A stretch of DNA of 64,000 bases from the NCBI GenBank assembly GCA_900540175.1, contig UQFG01000007.1:15082-79081 (forward strand). Reading direction: 5' to 3'. Numbering within the stretch: the first letter of the stretch is position 1; every line of letters starts with the position of its first letter. This DNA comes from an uncultured Mollicutes bacterium. GTDB lineage: Bacteria > Bacillota_I > Bacilli_A > Acholeplasmatales > Anaeroplasmataceae. The position numbers and the translations under genes are program-made. The notes below the pieces were generated by a model. That model was not told where the DNA came from and searched no databases. It saw only the letters and a list, made by a program, of their open reading frames with translations. Below are positions 51,269 to 60,383 of this stretch, piece by piece.

Positions 51269-52728
51269 TGATCTTGCACCTTTACAAAGTAATCTTTCAA
51301 ACTGCGGTATGCCAAGCGGTAATGATCATATCCTTTTTCGTAAACAGCCTCCCAGTCTTTGACCGGTTTGGTTTCATCTTGCAGCCGAATGAGTTTTTCG
51401 CAAGCCTCGTCCACGCTTTGATAGTCTTTTCCCGCAACCATCGCCAAAATGGCAACACCAAGCGCACCGCCTTCTTCTTGGCAAATCCGATAAACCGGCC
51501 GCTTGAAAACACTGGCGATGATCGTTCGCCAAAGATCGCCTTTGGCTCCGCCCCCACTGATCCGAATGGAAGCATCAGGAAGGTTTAATAAAGAAAAACA
51601 ATCCTTTAAACTGTATGAAATGCCTTCTAAAACCGCCCTTGTAAAATCATTTTGCGATGTATCTTGGGCAATTCCCAAAAAACAGCCCCGCGCATAAGGA
51701 TCCAAATGAGGCGTTCGTTCTCCGTTCAAATACGGTAAATAAATCAAGCCGTGAGCGCCCGGCTTACTGAGGGCGGCTCCTTCGTTTAACTGATCGTAAG
51801 TCCGATCGGTCAACGTTTCTTTATACCACCGGTAAGAAAGACCGCAGCCGTTGGTTACTCCCATGACATGATACGTATCGGGTATGGCATGCATAAAGAC
51901 TTGTAACGGTGTATCCTGATTCAAATCTTTTCGAAAAACGGGAGAAAATACCACACCGGACGACCCCAAAACAAGACTCACATCGCCTTTTTTCAAAATT
52001 CCGTTTCCGATGGCCGCCGCGGCCTGATCGCCGGCACCGCCGACGACAAAACAATCCTGTGGCAAATTCAATTCCGCACACAGCGCTTTTTGAACCACAC
52101 CCCGAATCTCGGAGGATTCCTGCAACGCCGGCAACCAAGCCCGGTTGATCGCAAAAGCCTCTAAAATCTCATCTGAATACGTCTTTTTTTCCAAATCGAG
52201 CCACTGCGTTCCCGACGCATCGGAATATTCTGTTTTAAACGTATCGGTCAACCGGTACGCAATATAGTCTTTCGGTAACAAAACTTTATCAATCTGCTCG
52301 TAAATCTTTTTTTCATGGTTTTGAACCCACAGCAATTTAGCCAGCGTAAATGCCGGTTGCACCTCGTTTTTGGTGATTTTTTTAATCTTGCCCGGCAATC
52401 TTCTTTGAATCTCTTTGGCTTCTTCTGTTGCCCGATTGTCACACCAGATGATGCTCGGTCTTAAAACCGTATCGTTTCGATCCAGTAACACGAGTCCGTG
52501 CATCTGTCCGGAAAGCCCGATGCCTTTGATCCGATACGTTGAAGCAAGTGTGCGAATGACCGTACAGACCGCATCAAACCAATCCTCTGGGTCTTCTTCG
52601 GCATAGCCCGGTTTGGGAACATACAGTTCGTAATCTTTGCTGGCGCTTGCAACCGCATGGCCGTTCGTATCGAAACAAACCGCTTTGGTCGAACTGGTGC
52701 CGATATCGATTCCTAAATAATAGTTCAT
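51265..52728 (-). CDS. xylB: Xylulokinase
   Basis: 487 aa FGGY-family kinase converting D-xylulose to xylulose-5-phosphate. Visible are the N-terminal phosphate loop GIDIGTSSTKAVCFD, GLSGQMHGLVLLD near residue 76, the adenosine loop SGGGAKGDLWRTIIASVF near residue 390, and GALGVAILAMV. The GQMHG motif is characteristic of XylB. No xylose isomerase or xylose transporter is nearby; it may serve pentose or uronate by-products. Confidence 0.88.
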   Translation of the reverse strand: MNYYLGIDIGTSSTKAVCFDTNGHAVASASKDYELYVPKPGYAEEDPEDWFDAVCTVIRTLASTYRIKGIGLSGQMHGLVLLDRNDTVLRPSIIWCDNRATEEAKEIQRRLPGKIKKITKNEVQPAFTLAKLLWVQNHEKKIYEQIDKVLLPKDYIAYRLTDTFKTEYSDASGTQWLDLEKKTYSDEILEAFAINRAWLPALQESSEIRGVVQKALCAELNLPQDCFVVGGAGDQAAAAIGNGILKKGDVSLVLGSSGVVFSPVFRKDLNQDTPLQVFMHAIPDTYHVMGVTNGCGLSYRWYKETLTDRTYDQLNEGAALSKPGAHGLIYLPYLNGERTPHLDPYARGCFLGIAQDTSQNDFTRAVLEGISYSLKDCFSLLNLPDASIRISGGGAKGDLWRTIIASVFKRPVYRICQEEGGALGVAILAMVAGKDYQSVDEACEKLIRLQDETKPVKDWEAVYEKGYDHYRLAYRSLKDYFVKVQDQ

Positions 52729-52741
52729 AAACTTCCTCCTT

Positions 52742-53551
52742 TTAGACTTTTTTAAGCCGTTGTTCTTTTGTCGTTACGATTCGGTTGGGTCCGACGCTTT
52801 CAACAATAAACGTACTGCTGCCAATCGTCGTATTAAATCCGATCGTCGTGTTCCCGCCGAAAACAGACGCACCGGAATAAATGGTTACCCGATCTTCGAT
52901 CGTCGGATGCCGTTTGGTACCTTTCAATTCTTGCCCCTTGCTCAGCGAAAGCGCCCCCAACGTTACGCCTTGATAGATTTTGACATCGTTGCCGATCACC
53001 GTCGTTTCGCCGATGACGATGCCGGTTCCGTGATCGATGCAAAACCGTTTTCCGATGCGTGCCGCCGGATGGATATCGATGCCGGTTTGGCTATGCGCCT
53101 GTTCGCTTAAAATACGCGGCAACAACGGAACGTTGTTCAAAACCAATACATGCGCAACCCGGTAAATAAAAATAGCGAAAAAACCCGGATAGCACAAAAT
53201 AATTTCTTCTTGATTATGGGCAGCCGGATCTTGATCGAAAATGGCTTTTAAATCCAATTTCAAATCTTCTTCGATTTGCGGCAACGCTTCCATAAAATTC
53301 TTTGTAACAGCCGGTTTATCCAAACAAACCCCTGCCAGTTTTTCCGTCTGTTTCAATAACAACATCAATTCTTTTTGAATCATTTCCAACCGTTTCAAAA
53401 ATGAATGGTGTTCCTCTTCTTCTAATAGGATCTGCGGAAACAAAACGCTTTTGACCAAATTCAAAAACCGGTTGACCCGTTTGGTTTCAAACGCTTGAAT
53501 CGCAGACTGTTTCATCTTTTCTTTTTTCCATTCTTCAAAACGCTCTGTCAT
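52742..53551 (-). CDS. cysE: Serine O-acetyltransferase
   Basis: 269 aa left-handed beta-helix enzyme making O-acetylserine for cysteine synthesis. The catalytic region is DIHPAARIGKRFCIDHGTGI near residue 180, then IVIGETTVIG and GVTLGALSLSKG. The long helical N-terminus is typical of the EpsC/plant-like branch. The frame extends to 53587, but the ATG at 53549-53551 has the AAAGGTGA site. It ends 13 nt before xylB, so the two may share a transcript. Confidence 0.87.
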   Translation of the reverse strand: MTERFEEWKKEKMKQSAIQAFETKRVNRFLNLVKSVLFPQILLEEEEHHSFLKRLEMIQKELMLLLKQTEKLAGVCLDKPAVTKNFMEALPQIEEDLKLDLKAIFDQDPAAHNQEEIILCYPGFFAIFIYRVAHVLVLNNVPLLPRILSEQAHSQTGIDIHPAARIGKRFCIDHGTGIVIGETTVIGNDVKIYQGVTLGALSLSKGQELKGTKRHPTIEDRVTIYSGASVFGGNTTIGFNTTIGSSTFIVESVGPNRIVTTKEQRLKKV

Positions 53552-53613
53552 ACTCTTCACCTTTCTTTCATTATATTCCATTTTCAATCAATTGAAAACA
53601 AAAAAAGATTTCG

Positions 53614-53645
53614 ATAAACAAAAAAAGCTTGGTTTAGCCAAGCAT
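53614..53645 (-). terminator. Rho-independent terminator after phoH
   Basis: GCTTGG / CCAAGC hairpin (53627-53643) with TTTTTTTG behind it on the minus strand. Confidence 0.88.
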
Positions 53646-53654
53646 CTTTTTATC

Positions 53655-54614
53655 CTAACTTATTTTTTCAAACCGCTCGATGATTTTGGCAACCAACGGA
53701 TGCCGAACCACATCAAACGTATCGAATCGGACGATCGCCACTTCTTTTAAGTCCGCCAACAAATCAGCCGTCATTTTCAACCCGGAGCGCCGATTCGGCA
53801 AATCGATTTGCGAAGGATCTCCGGTCACGATCATTTTCGATTGAAAGCCCAGTCTGGTCAAAAACATTTTCAACTGTTCGCTCGTTGCGTTTTGTGCCTC
53901 ATCCAAAATGACAATCGCATCCTCCAGCGTCCGTCCTCGCATATAAGCCAGCGGCGCGATTTCCAAAATATTTTTTTCAATCAACTGATTGGTTTGTTCC
54001 ATCCCCAATAAATCGTATAACGCATCGTAGAGCGGTCGTAAATAAGGATCGACCTTTTCTTTGAAATCGCCCGGTAAAAACCCTAACGATTCTCCCGCTT
54101 CCACAGCCGGTCTGGTCAAAATGATTTTACCGATACGATTGCTTTTTAACATCATTACCGCATAGACTACCGCCAAATATGTCTTTCCGCTACCGGCCGC
54201 TCCCAAAGCGAAAATCAAATCGTGTTGATCTAGTTTGGAAAGATACTCTTTCTGTTTCAGTGTTTTGGCATAAAGCGGTTTATTCGATACGGTATAAGCG
54301 ATCGGTTTGCGGTTCTTTAAAAACGCATCGTACGCGTCCAACCGATCGGTATCTATCATATTTTTGAGATAAATCAGATCGCGCCCCTTTAAATAAATCC
54401 CGTAGGATGCGATCTGAAGCATGGCCGCAATCATCGCATTCAGCCGATGCGCTTGCTGTTCGTCTTTTAAATCACAGACGATTTCATCCCCGCAAAGATC
54501 GATCTGACAGGCAAACAATTCTTCCAAAATCTTCAAATTCGCATTTTGGATTCCCACGATATTTTTCGCTTGAGTCGCATCCTCAATCTTACAAGCCAAT
54601 TTCAACTCATTCAC
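53655..54614 (-). CDS. phoH: PhoH-family ATPase (YbeZ-like)
   Basis: 319 aa. N-terminal KH-like part (residues 1-100), then a RecA-like core: Walker A LGAAGSGKTYLAVVYAVM near residue 136, RPAVEAGESLGFLPGD near residue 168, and Walker B VILDEAQNATSEQLKMFL near residue 235. Such proteins are linked to RNA processing with YbeY. It overlaps yqfD by 4 nt, the usual Bacillota neighbour order. ybeY itself is not downstream. Confidence 0.9.
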   Translation of the reverse strand: MNELKLACKIEDATQAKNIVGIQNANLKILEELFACQIDLCGDEIVCDLKDEQQAHRLNAMIAAMLQIASYGIYLKGRDLIYLKNMIDTDRLDAYDAFLKNRKPIAYTVSNKPLYAKTLKQKEYLSKLDQHDLIFALGAAGSGKTYLAVVYAVMMLKSNRIGKIILTRPAVEAGESLGFLPGDFKEKVDPYLRPLYDALYDLLGMEQTNQLIEKNILEIAPLAYMRGRTLEDAIVILDEAQNATSEQLKMFLTRLGFQSKMIVTGDPSQIDLPNRRSGLKMTADLLADLKEVAIVRFDTFDVVRHPLVAKIIERFEKIS

Positions 54615-55702
54615 TCCTCATACTCTTGAAACACACCGATGGATTCGTATTTCTTTACAATATACGTAAAAACATAAGAATCCTCCGTTTCCTCCTGTTT
54701 GGTGGCAGCCATCGCCACGATCTTTTCCAAATCGCTGCTTTTTTGATCGTTGAAAGCATCTTCGATCCGGCATCTGGCTTCCTGTTCGGCTTCTTCTAGT
54801 GTGTACGTCTTTATTATAACATTTTTTTCGACATCTTCAATTTTTTTCACTTGAAACCAATCGAACATATTAAACAAAACTGAAGTGGTTCGTTTCGGCA
54901 AAGAAAAGCGATTCTTTTTTCCGATATCCAGTTCCATATTGAATAATTTGAATTGGTAGTAGTCGTCTGTTTCATCCCCTAAGATCTCCGTCTGTTCTTT
55001 TTTCGGAATCGAAAGCGTTACTTTATCGTAGGTAGTCGCCATCACCAACCCACCGGCTTTAACGAATTTCGTCTCCAAATTGCCGCTGATCAATACGTCT
55101 CCTTCTTTGACGTATTTGTTTTTTTCTACGTTACTTTGTCCATTGTAGACATAAAAAGAATCCACAATCCCGTCTTTTACCGCAATGATATCGCCGCATT
55201 TATCATCATGGCTGGGGTAGTTGACATCATCGTAATTGTAAATGTCCACCGAAATGATATTATTGGCACACGTCACACTGATATAAGGATATTCCGGGTA
55301 AGAAAGCCGCATTCGTTTGGAAAAATCTTCGTAATCCAAATTGCAGAAGTCAAAACAAAACAACCGCTTGAAACTAGAAGAAATCCGATACTCGATTTCA
55401 TCATTAATCGGCGTTTGTCGATTGAATGCGATTTTTTCAACTCGATACGTATTGATATAAAGAATCGACAGCAAAAACAAAACACCGACGATCAATAAAA
55501 TATTTTTAGATAAAAAACGAATGACTTTCGTCTGGAAACTTTCGATCAACTTGTATTTGTATTTGCTTTTTTTCAGAATATGATACGATCCGCCCTCCAC
55601 ATCAAACGTAACTTCTTCCCCGTCGATTTCCAAATTGGCGGATACGATTTTGTTATTCAGTTTAAAATAATCTTCCTTGTTCATTTTGATTTTGTATATC
55701 AT
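54611..55702 (-). CDS. yqfD: Sporulation protein YqfD
   Basis: 363 aa stage IV-type sporulation membrane protein. N-terminal cytoplasmic part of about 65 residues, one transmembrane helix (ILLIVGVLFLLSILYINTYR), then a FtsQ/POTRA-like extracytoplasmic domain. GDIIAVKDGIVDSFYVYNGQ near residue 170 and KYVKEGDVLISGNL are hallmark YqfD stretches. It overlaps yqfC by about 40 nt and phoH by 4 nt. Confidence 0.85.
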   Translation of the reverse strand: MIYKIKMNKEDYFKLNNKIVSANLEIDGEEVTFDVEGGSYHILKKSKYKYKLIESFQTKVIRFLSKNILLIVGVLFLLSILYINTYRVEKIAFNRQTPINDEIEYRISSSFKRLFCFDFCNLDYEDFSKRMRLSYPEYPYISVTCANNIISVDIYNYDDVNYPSHDDKCGDIIAVKDGIVDSFYVYNGQSNVEKNKYVKEGDVLISGNLETKFVKAGGLVMATTYDKVTLSIPKKEQTEILGDETDDYYQFKLFNMELDIGKKNRFSLPKRTTSVLFNMFDWFQVKKIEDVEKNVIIKTYTLEEAEQEARCRIEDAFNDQKSSDLEKIVAMAATKQEETEDSYVFTYIVKKYESIGVFQEYEE

Positions 55703-55892
55703 GTTTTTCTGCCCTCAAGATCCATTGATTCATACAACCACGAACAACTATTTGATGAGCATCCAACCGCAGCACATGCATGTTTTCGCCTCGGATTTCA
55801 ATGCCCTCTAATACTATTAAATCACTTGAGAGGTGTTTAATTTGCTTATAATTGTCGATACACAAAATATTATCATGATATTCTAAATCCAA
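55662..55892 (-). CDS. yqfC: Sporulation protein YqfC (YabP family)
   Basis: 76 aa. A compact YabP/YqfC domain: HDNILCIDNYKQIKHLSSD, then VLEGIEIRGENMHVLRLD and IVVRGCMNQWIL. The start is TTG at 55890-55892, with a TATAAT-like -10 only about 15 nt upstream and an in-frame stop before it. Directly upstream of yqfD, as in Bacillus, where the pair is under SigE control. Confidence 0.72.
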   Translation of the reverse strand: MDLEYHDNILCIDNYKQIKHLSSDLIVLEGIEIRGENMHVLRLDAHQIVVRGCMNQWILRAEKHDIQNQNEQGRLF

Positions 55893-55904
55893 GGCACATC
55901 ACCA

Positions 55905-56564
55905 TTATACTATATGCGGCAACAATTCTTCCTGCATAGGACTCTTTTCAAAAATCAACCAAACTTTGGTAACCGGATGATAAAACCCCAAATGATACGC
56001 TTCCAAACAGTAAGGAAAAGGATAGGTACTTCCGTATTTGCGGTCTCCTGCAAGCGGATGACCGATGGAAGCAAACTGAGAGCGAATCTGATGAAACCGA
56101 CCGGTTTTCAAATCAACATCGACCCACGTTACTTTTCGATCGTTGTAGTATCCTTTTTTTTCAACTCGGTAATCCAGCACCGCTTCTTTGCCACTTGGAT
56201 CGACTAGACTCATTTTCAATCGCTCGTCTTTTTTCAAATGCGTCTTGAGGCATCCGGAGTGTAGCAACCATCCTTCTAAAAGGGCATGATACTTTTTTTC
56301 AAACCGATGATGCAAAATATCCTTAGAAAGACGAGAAGCGGCTTTGCTGGTCTTGGCAAAAACCATCACACCGGAAGTATTGCAGTCCAACCGATGAACC
56401 AACCCCACATAAACATTGCCCGGTTTTTGATATTTCTGTTTCAAATACGCTTTCAAAAGCGTCAGCATGTCTTCTTTTTCAGAAGCATCGGCCTGAGATA
56501 AAATTCCTCTTGGTTTATAGACGACCAAAAGATGATTGTCTTCATAAAGCACATCGATCGTCAT
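55905..56564 (-). CDS. RluA-family pseudouridine synthase
   Basis: 219 aa single-domain synthase without an S4 domain. The catalytic motif is GLVHRLDCNTSGVMVFAKTS near residue 55 with the Asp nucleophile. GRFHQIRSQFASIGHPLAGD near residue 150 is the second family motif. The ATG at 56562-56564 overlaps the stop of the LysR gene. RNA target unknown: RluA/RluC/TruC-like enzymes share these motifs. Confidence 0.85.
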   Translation of the reverse strand: MTIDVLYEDNHLLVVYKPRGILSQADASEKEDMLTLLKAYLKQKYQKPGNVYVGLVHRLDCNTSGVMVFAKTSKAASRLSKDILHHRFEKKYHALLEGWLLHSGCLKTHLKKDERLKMSLVDPSGKEAVLDYRVEKKGYYNDRKVTWVDVDLKTGRFHQIRSQFASIGHPLAGDRKYGSTYPFPYCLEAYHLGFYHPVTKVWLIFEKSPMQEELLPHIV

Positions 56565-57445
56565 TTCAAAGCCTCTTTCCAGCAAGATAGATCGCTTAAT
56601 AATTCTTTGAGCATTGCCTTTTCAAAACTGTTTTGATGATAGATCAAATAAATCGACTGTTCGGCTTTGAAGTTGGTCAACTCCATTTTCTTCAAAGACG
56701 GCATGTCCTTAAGCGCCTCCTGATAACAAAAACCGATGCCGTCTTTTGCGGCGATACACGCTTCCATCAAAAAATACGATTGACAGTAAATGCGGTCCGT
56801 ATGACCAAGATGAATATTGGCGGCTTTTAAAAAATACTGTGTTTGGGTGCAAAGACCTTCACTTTCACAACCGAAAATAAGCGGATTGTTTTTAAGCATT
56901 TCCCGCGTGATCCGTTTGATTTCTTTGAATTTTCCTTCTTTGTTGCAAACCGGAACGATCGATGCGGTATCCAGCAAAAATCCTTCGTAAACATCATCGC
57001 TGTACGGGGCATCGATAATGGCAAAATCAAGTTGTCCTTCCTGCAGTTTGGCCAAGATCAGCGGCAACGATTCAACCGACAGGCGAACTTCATCTTTGAA
57101 CTGTTTCAAAAAAAACGACAACAAACCGTCTTTTTTCAAGAGAAACGAAACCGAACTCGTGATCGCAAACGATGCTTTTTTCCCCTCGTCTTTGGACTTT
57201 TCCAATGTGATTTCTAAAAGACGGGATTGATTGATCATTCTTCTGGCATATTCCACCATGATTTTTCCTTGGGAAGATAACGTGAAGGTTTTCGAATCGG
57301 AAAAGATTTTGATATCGTATTCTTTTTCCAACGATTGGATATGGTGCGTAACAGCCGGTTGCGTAATAAAAAGGCGTTTGGCCGTTTTCGTATAATTTTT
57401 GATTCTGACAAGTGTGCAAAGTGTCAATAAACGCGGATCATCCAT
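56561..57445 (-). CDS. LysR-family transcriptional regulator
   Basis: 294 aa. The winged helix-turn-helix occupies residues 1-60 (KTAKRLFITQPAVTHHIQSL), followed by a dimerisation helix and the periplasmic-binding-like effector domain. Unlike most LysR genes, it has no divergent partner; it overlaps a RluA-family gene in the same direction. Target and ligand unknown. Confidence 0.88.
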   Translation of the reverse strand: MDDPRLLTLCTLVRIKNYTKTAKRLFITQPAVTHHIQSLEKEYDIKIFSDSKTFTLSSQGKIMVEYARRMINQSRLLEITLEKSKDEGKKASFAITSSVSFLLKKDGLLSFFLKQFKDEVRLSVESLPLILAKLQEGQLDFAIIDAPYSDDVYEGFLLDTASIVPVCNKEGKFKEIKRITREMLKNNPLIFGCESEGLCTQTQYFLKAANIHLGHTDRIYCQSYFLMEACIAAKDGIGFCYQEALKDMPSLKKMELTNFKAEQSIYLIYHQNSFEKAMLKELLSDLSCWKEALK

Positions 57446-57473
57446 ACCATCAACTCCAAGATTTTATACCCTA

Positions 57474-57502
57474 ATTATAAAAACAAATCACCTTAAAGTC
57501 AA
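57474..57502 (-). promoter_or_regulatory. Promoter of the LysR-RluA genes
   Basis: Minus strand TTGACT (57502-57497), 17-bp spacer, TATAAT (57479-57474), just past the mraY stop. Confidence 0.65.
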
Positions 57503-57513
57503 GAAAAGTACCT

Positions 57514-58446
57514 TTAGAAATAAGCCATCCATCCTAAAAAAATCAGGAAAAACTGAATCAGGTAAAACAGCAAATCAATACCGATTTCCGGAAAATGACA
57601 CAACTCCAAATGGTGATGAAACGGCGCCATTTTAAAAAGACGTTTGCCTTTGGTTCTTTTAAAATAAAAAACTTGCAAAATGACCGACAATGTTTCGAAA
57701 ATAAACAAACCCGACATAATGATAAACGGTCCCAGACAGTCCAAATAAAGACTGGTCATCGCATACATTCCGCCCAGTGCAAGCGATCCCACATCGCCCA
57801 TAAACAAAAAGGCTTTCGGAAGATTGAAACACCAAAAGACAAACAGTACCAACTGAAAACACAGCAGCAAATAAAAAACATCCCACTTCTGTTTGGATAC
57901 GGCAATCACCATTAGTCCGATTCCGATCAAAAGACTGCAACCGCTGCATAAACCGTCAATCCCGTCCATTAGATTCCAAGCATTGGCCGAAGCCGTCAAC
58001 AACCATAAAATCAACAAGCCGTAAAACCATTTCAGTTCCAACGAAAACGAAAACAAAGAAAGACTGGTCGGTAAATCTTCTTTTAGATACAAATAAAAAA
58101 CGAGTCCGGATAGCAGAACTTCAAAAAGCAGTTTCATCGTCGGCGAAAGACCGTCGTTTTTCTTTAACAGAATGATTTTAACATCATCGATCACACCTAG
58201 TATCCCAAATGCCAACACCACCCAGACAATCAAGCGGCAAGCCGGTGTCATCGGTATAAAGAAAAGCGGCAAAACGATGAAAAGAATGCCACCCATCGTA
58301 ATGGTTCCGTTTTTCTTTTGATGGGAAGCCACCCCTTCTTTTCGTTCGGTTTGCCCCAATTTTTTAAATACTTTCACGTAAACGGCATAGGAAAAAACGG
58401 ATGCCATCATCAACCAAACCAAATCAATGCTTGCAAATCCATTCAT
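57514..58446 (-). CDS. mraY: Phospho-N-acetylmuramoyl-pentapeptide transferase MraY
   Basis: 310 aa, ten-helix membrane enzyme making lipid I. Family motifs: SHQKKNGTITMGGILF near residue 43, the aspartates of WNLMDGIDGLCSG near residue 155, and FMGDVGSLALGGMYAM near residue 215, with APFHHHLEL near residue 280. The frame extends to 58509, but the ATG at 58444-58446 follows GAGGAGG. It overlaps the end of murE. The rest of the dcw cluster is not here. Confidence 0.92.
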   Translation of the reverse strand: MNGFASIDLVWLMMASVFSYAVYVKVFKKLGQTERKEGVASHQKKNGTITMGGILFIVLPLFFIPMTPACRLIVWVVLAFGILGVIDDVKIILLKKNDGLSPTMKLLFEVLLSGLVFYLYLKEDLPTSLSLFSFSLELKWFYGLLILWLLTASANAWNLMDGIDGLCSGCSLLIGIGLMVIAVSKQKWDVFYLLLCFQLVLFVFWCFNLPKAFLFMGDVGSLALGGMYAMTSLYLDCLGPFIIMSGLFIFETLSVILQVFYFKRTKGKRLFKMAPFHHHLELCHFPEIGIDLLFYLIQFFLIFLGWMAYF

Positions 58447-59848
58447 AAATGACCTCCTCGTCGTTAAAAGGATATTTGATTCCTCTGATTTCCATTGTCT
58501 TTTCCGCACCCTTACCCAAAATCAACACCCAATCGTTTGGTTTTAAACGACTAAGTACCGTTTCAATCGCCGTTTTCCGATCCAAAATCACTTCCGTATC
58601 TTTGACCATTTCTTTTTGGATATCTTTAACGATATCCAGCGGATCTTCATAACGGGGATTATCCGTCGTCAAAATAATATCGGCATCCACCGAATTCAAA
58701 TACCTGCCGATGTGATAACGTTTTTCTTTTTCCCGGTTTCCGCCGCAACCAAGCACCAAATAAAGCCGTCCCCGGCACTGACTTTGAGCCTCTTTTACAA
58801 CCTGTTGAACCGCCTGTTCCGTATGGGCATAATCCAATAAAATACATTTTTCCTGCCATTTGATTTTATTCATCCGACCACTGACTTTCTGGTATTGATT
58901 CAAAAAATCGAAATAGCGTTTTTCATCCACACCGTAAATTTCGCAAAGCGGTAAAATCGACAGCAGATTATAGATGTTGAACCGCCCCATTAAGCAAGAA
59001 TGATATTCTTCATGCCGATAGGTGAAGGTAAGTCCTTCCCAATCGGATTTCAAATTCGAAACCGTATAATCGGTTTTACCGTTTAATCCGATCGTATAAC
59101 AAAAAGAAGGCGTGTATTTTAAAATAATTCTCGAAATAGGATCATCGGCATTGACAACGGCATTCGCTTTTTCACAAAGACTTAAAAAAGGCATCAGTTT
59201 GCAAAACAGATACTGTTCCATCGTCTTATGATAATCCAGATGATCTTCGCTGAAATTGGTAAAGATCAAACAATCAAACGGCAATAAAAAGACCCGCAAC
59301 TGCTCAACCGCAATCGAGGAAACCTCCATAAAAACAAACCGAATCCCGTTTTTTGCCGCCGTTACCAAAAAACGGTAAATCGTAGCCAGCGAAGGCGTGG
59401 TATTTTCCGTTTTTCGGTATTCTTTTCCAAAGTAAATCCCATTAGAACCGATCAACATCGCTTTTTTCCCGATAAAACGAAAAAACTCATATCCGAGTGT
59501 CGATGTAGTCGTTTTCCCGTTGGTGCCAATTACACCGATCAAATGGATTCTTTTCACAATCGGTCCATAATATCTGCGCAACAGTTTCGCAAGAATCCGA
59601 GTAGGCTGTTCGACCTGATAAAAATTAATCCCGCTTCTAGGTAAAAAAAAGGCCGCCGAAACAATCGTCCTTGCCCCATTTAAAATCGCTTCTTCCACAT
59701 ATTTTTTCTGATCCGATTCATCCTTACTGCAACAAACATAAATACAGTTACAACAACAAATCCGACTGTCATCGGCAATCAAATGAACCGGATGATTCAC
59801 ACCCGCTTCTTTCAACCCCGCATAAGCCAACAAACGATTTACTCTCAT
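58424..59848 (-). CDS. murE: UDP-MurNAc-tripeptide synthetase MurE
   Basis: 474 aa Mur ligase adding residue 3 of the stem peptide. Walker A is GVIGTNGKTTTSTLGYEF near residue 107, FMEVSSIAVEQLRV follows near residue 178, and FTNFSEDHLDYHKTMEQY near residue 200 holds the ATP-site His. The amino-acid selectivity motif is TDNPRYEDP near residue 400; DNPR is known for meso-diaminopimelate-adding MurE, so DAP peptidoglycan is inferred. It precedes mraY in one operon. Confidence 0.9.
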   Translation of the reverse strand: MRVNRLLAYAGLKEAGVNHPVHLIADDSRICCCNCIYVCCSKDESDQKKYVEEAILNGARTIVSAAFFLPRSGINFYQVEQPTRILAKLLRRYYGPIVKRIHLIGVIGTNGKTTTSTLGYEFFRFIGKKAMLIGSNGIYFGKEYRKTENTTPSLATIYRFLVTAAKNGIRFVFMEVSSIAVEQLRVFLLPFDCLIFTNFSEDHLDYHKTMEQYLFCKLMPFLSLCEKANAVVNADDPISRIILKYTPSFCYTIGLNGKTDYTVSNLKSDWEGLTFTYRHEEYHSCLMGRFNIYNLLSILPLCEIYGVDEKRYFDFLNQYQKVSGRMNKIKWQEKCILLDYAHTEQAVQQVVKEAQSQCRGRLYLVLGCGGNREKEKRYHIGRYLNSVDADIILTTDNPRYEDPLDIVKDIQKEMVKDTEVILDRKTAIETVLSRLKPNDWVLILGKGAEKTMEIRGIKYPFNDEEVIYEWICKH

Positions 59849-59928
59849 AGACTTTCACCATTTCATCTTATGCAATTTCAATCCGATTCATTAACAATCC
59901 GAAATAAGAATTATTTTTTTAGAAACAA

Positions 59929-59956
59929 TTGACAAAAAACTATTTTTTGGTATAAT
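59929..59956 (+). promoter_or_regulatory. Promoter of tRNA-Lys
   Basis: TTGACA (59929-59934), 16-bp spacer, TATAAT (59951-59956) with TGG extension, 19 nt before the tRNA. Confidence 0.8.
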
Positions 59957-59975
59957 TATTATCGCAGTTTGATAC

Positions 59976-60051
59976 GGACCCTTAGCTCAGTTGGTAGAGC
60001 AACTGACTCTTAATCAGTGGGTCTGGAGTTCGAGTCTCCAAGGGTCCACCA
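59976..60051 (+). tRNA. tRNA-Lys (anticodon CTT)
   Basis: 76 nt with a 7-bp acceptor stem (GGACCCT with AGGGTCC), an encoded CCA end, D-loop AGCTCAGTTGGTAGAGC, anticodon stem ACTGA/TCAGT with loop CTCTTAA, and T-loop GTTCGAGTC. The anticodon CTT reads AAG. A tRNA of this kind can serve as an integration site, and the AT-rich segment begins right after it. Confidence 0.95.
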
Positions 60052-60077
60052 TTTAAAAAAAATGAAGATTTCAATAT

Positions 60078-60112
60078 AAAACAGGATAAGCAAAATCCTG
60101 TTTTATTTTTTT
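60078..60112 (+). terminator. Rho-independent terminator after tRNA-Lys
   Basis: AAAACAGGAT / ATCCTGTTTT hairpin (60078-60104) followed by ATTTTTTT, 26 nt beyond the tRNA. Confidence 0.9.
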
Positions 60113-60184
60113 ACTTTCAAAATCTTAAAATCACTTGTCTTTTTCTAACTCCCATTTAATCCGTTTCAGGATTCTATGGTTCAT

Positions 60185-60245
60185 GAAATAAAAAACGTTC
60201 ACGTAAATTCACGCGAACGCCTTTATTTTATTATTCGGTTTTCAC
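60185..60245. repeat. Repeat copy 1 (61 bp) with embedded terminator hairpin
   Basis: Nearly the same sequence recurs at 61961-62022, with about eight differences and one indel. Bases 60196-60204 and 60211-60219 pair with one mismatch, and the minus strand continues with TTTTTTATTT, so it can terminate transcription from the ATPase gene at 60384. Bases 60246-60383 hold nothing I recognise. Confidence 0.75.
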
Positions 60246-60383
60246 TTTTTCATCACCTTTTTAACGGCACAATTTGACAATTTAACTTTTCTGTTTCTTC
60301 ATCTGAAAAAATAAAAATAGAGATTTGTTTGTTTTTTTAAACCAGATTAAACGCTTTTAAATTATCCAACAAATTAAATTGTT

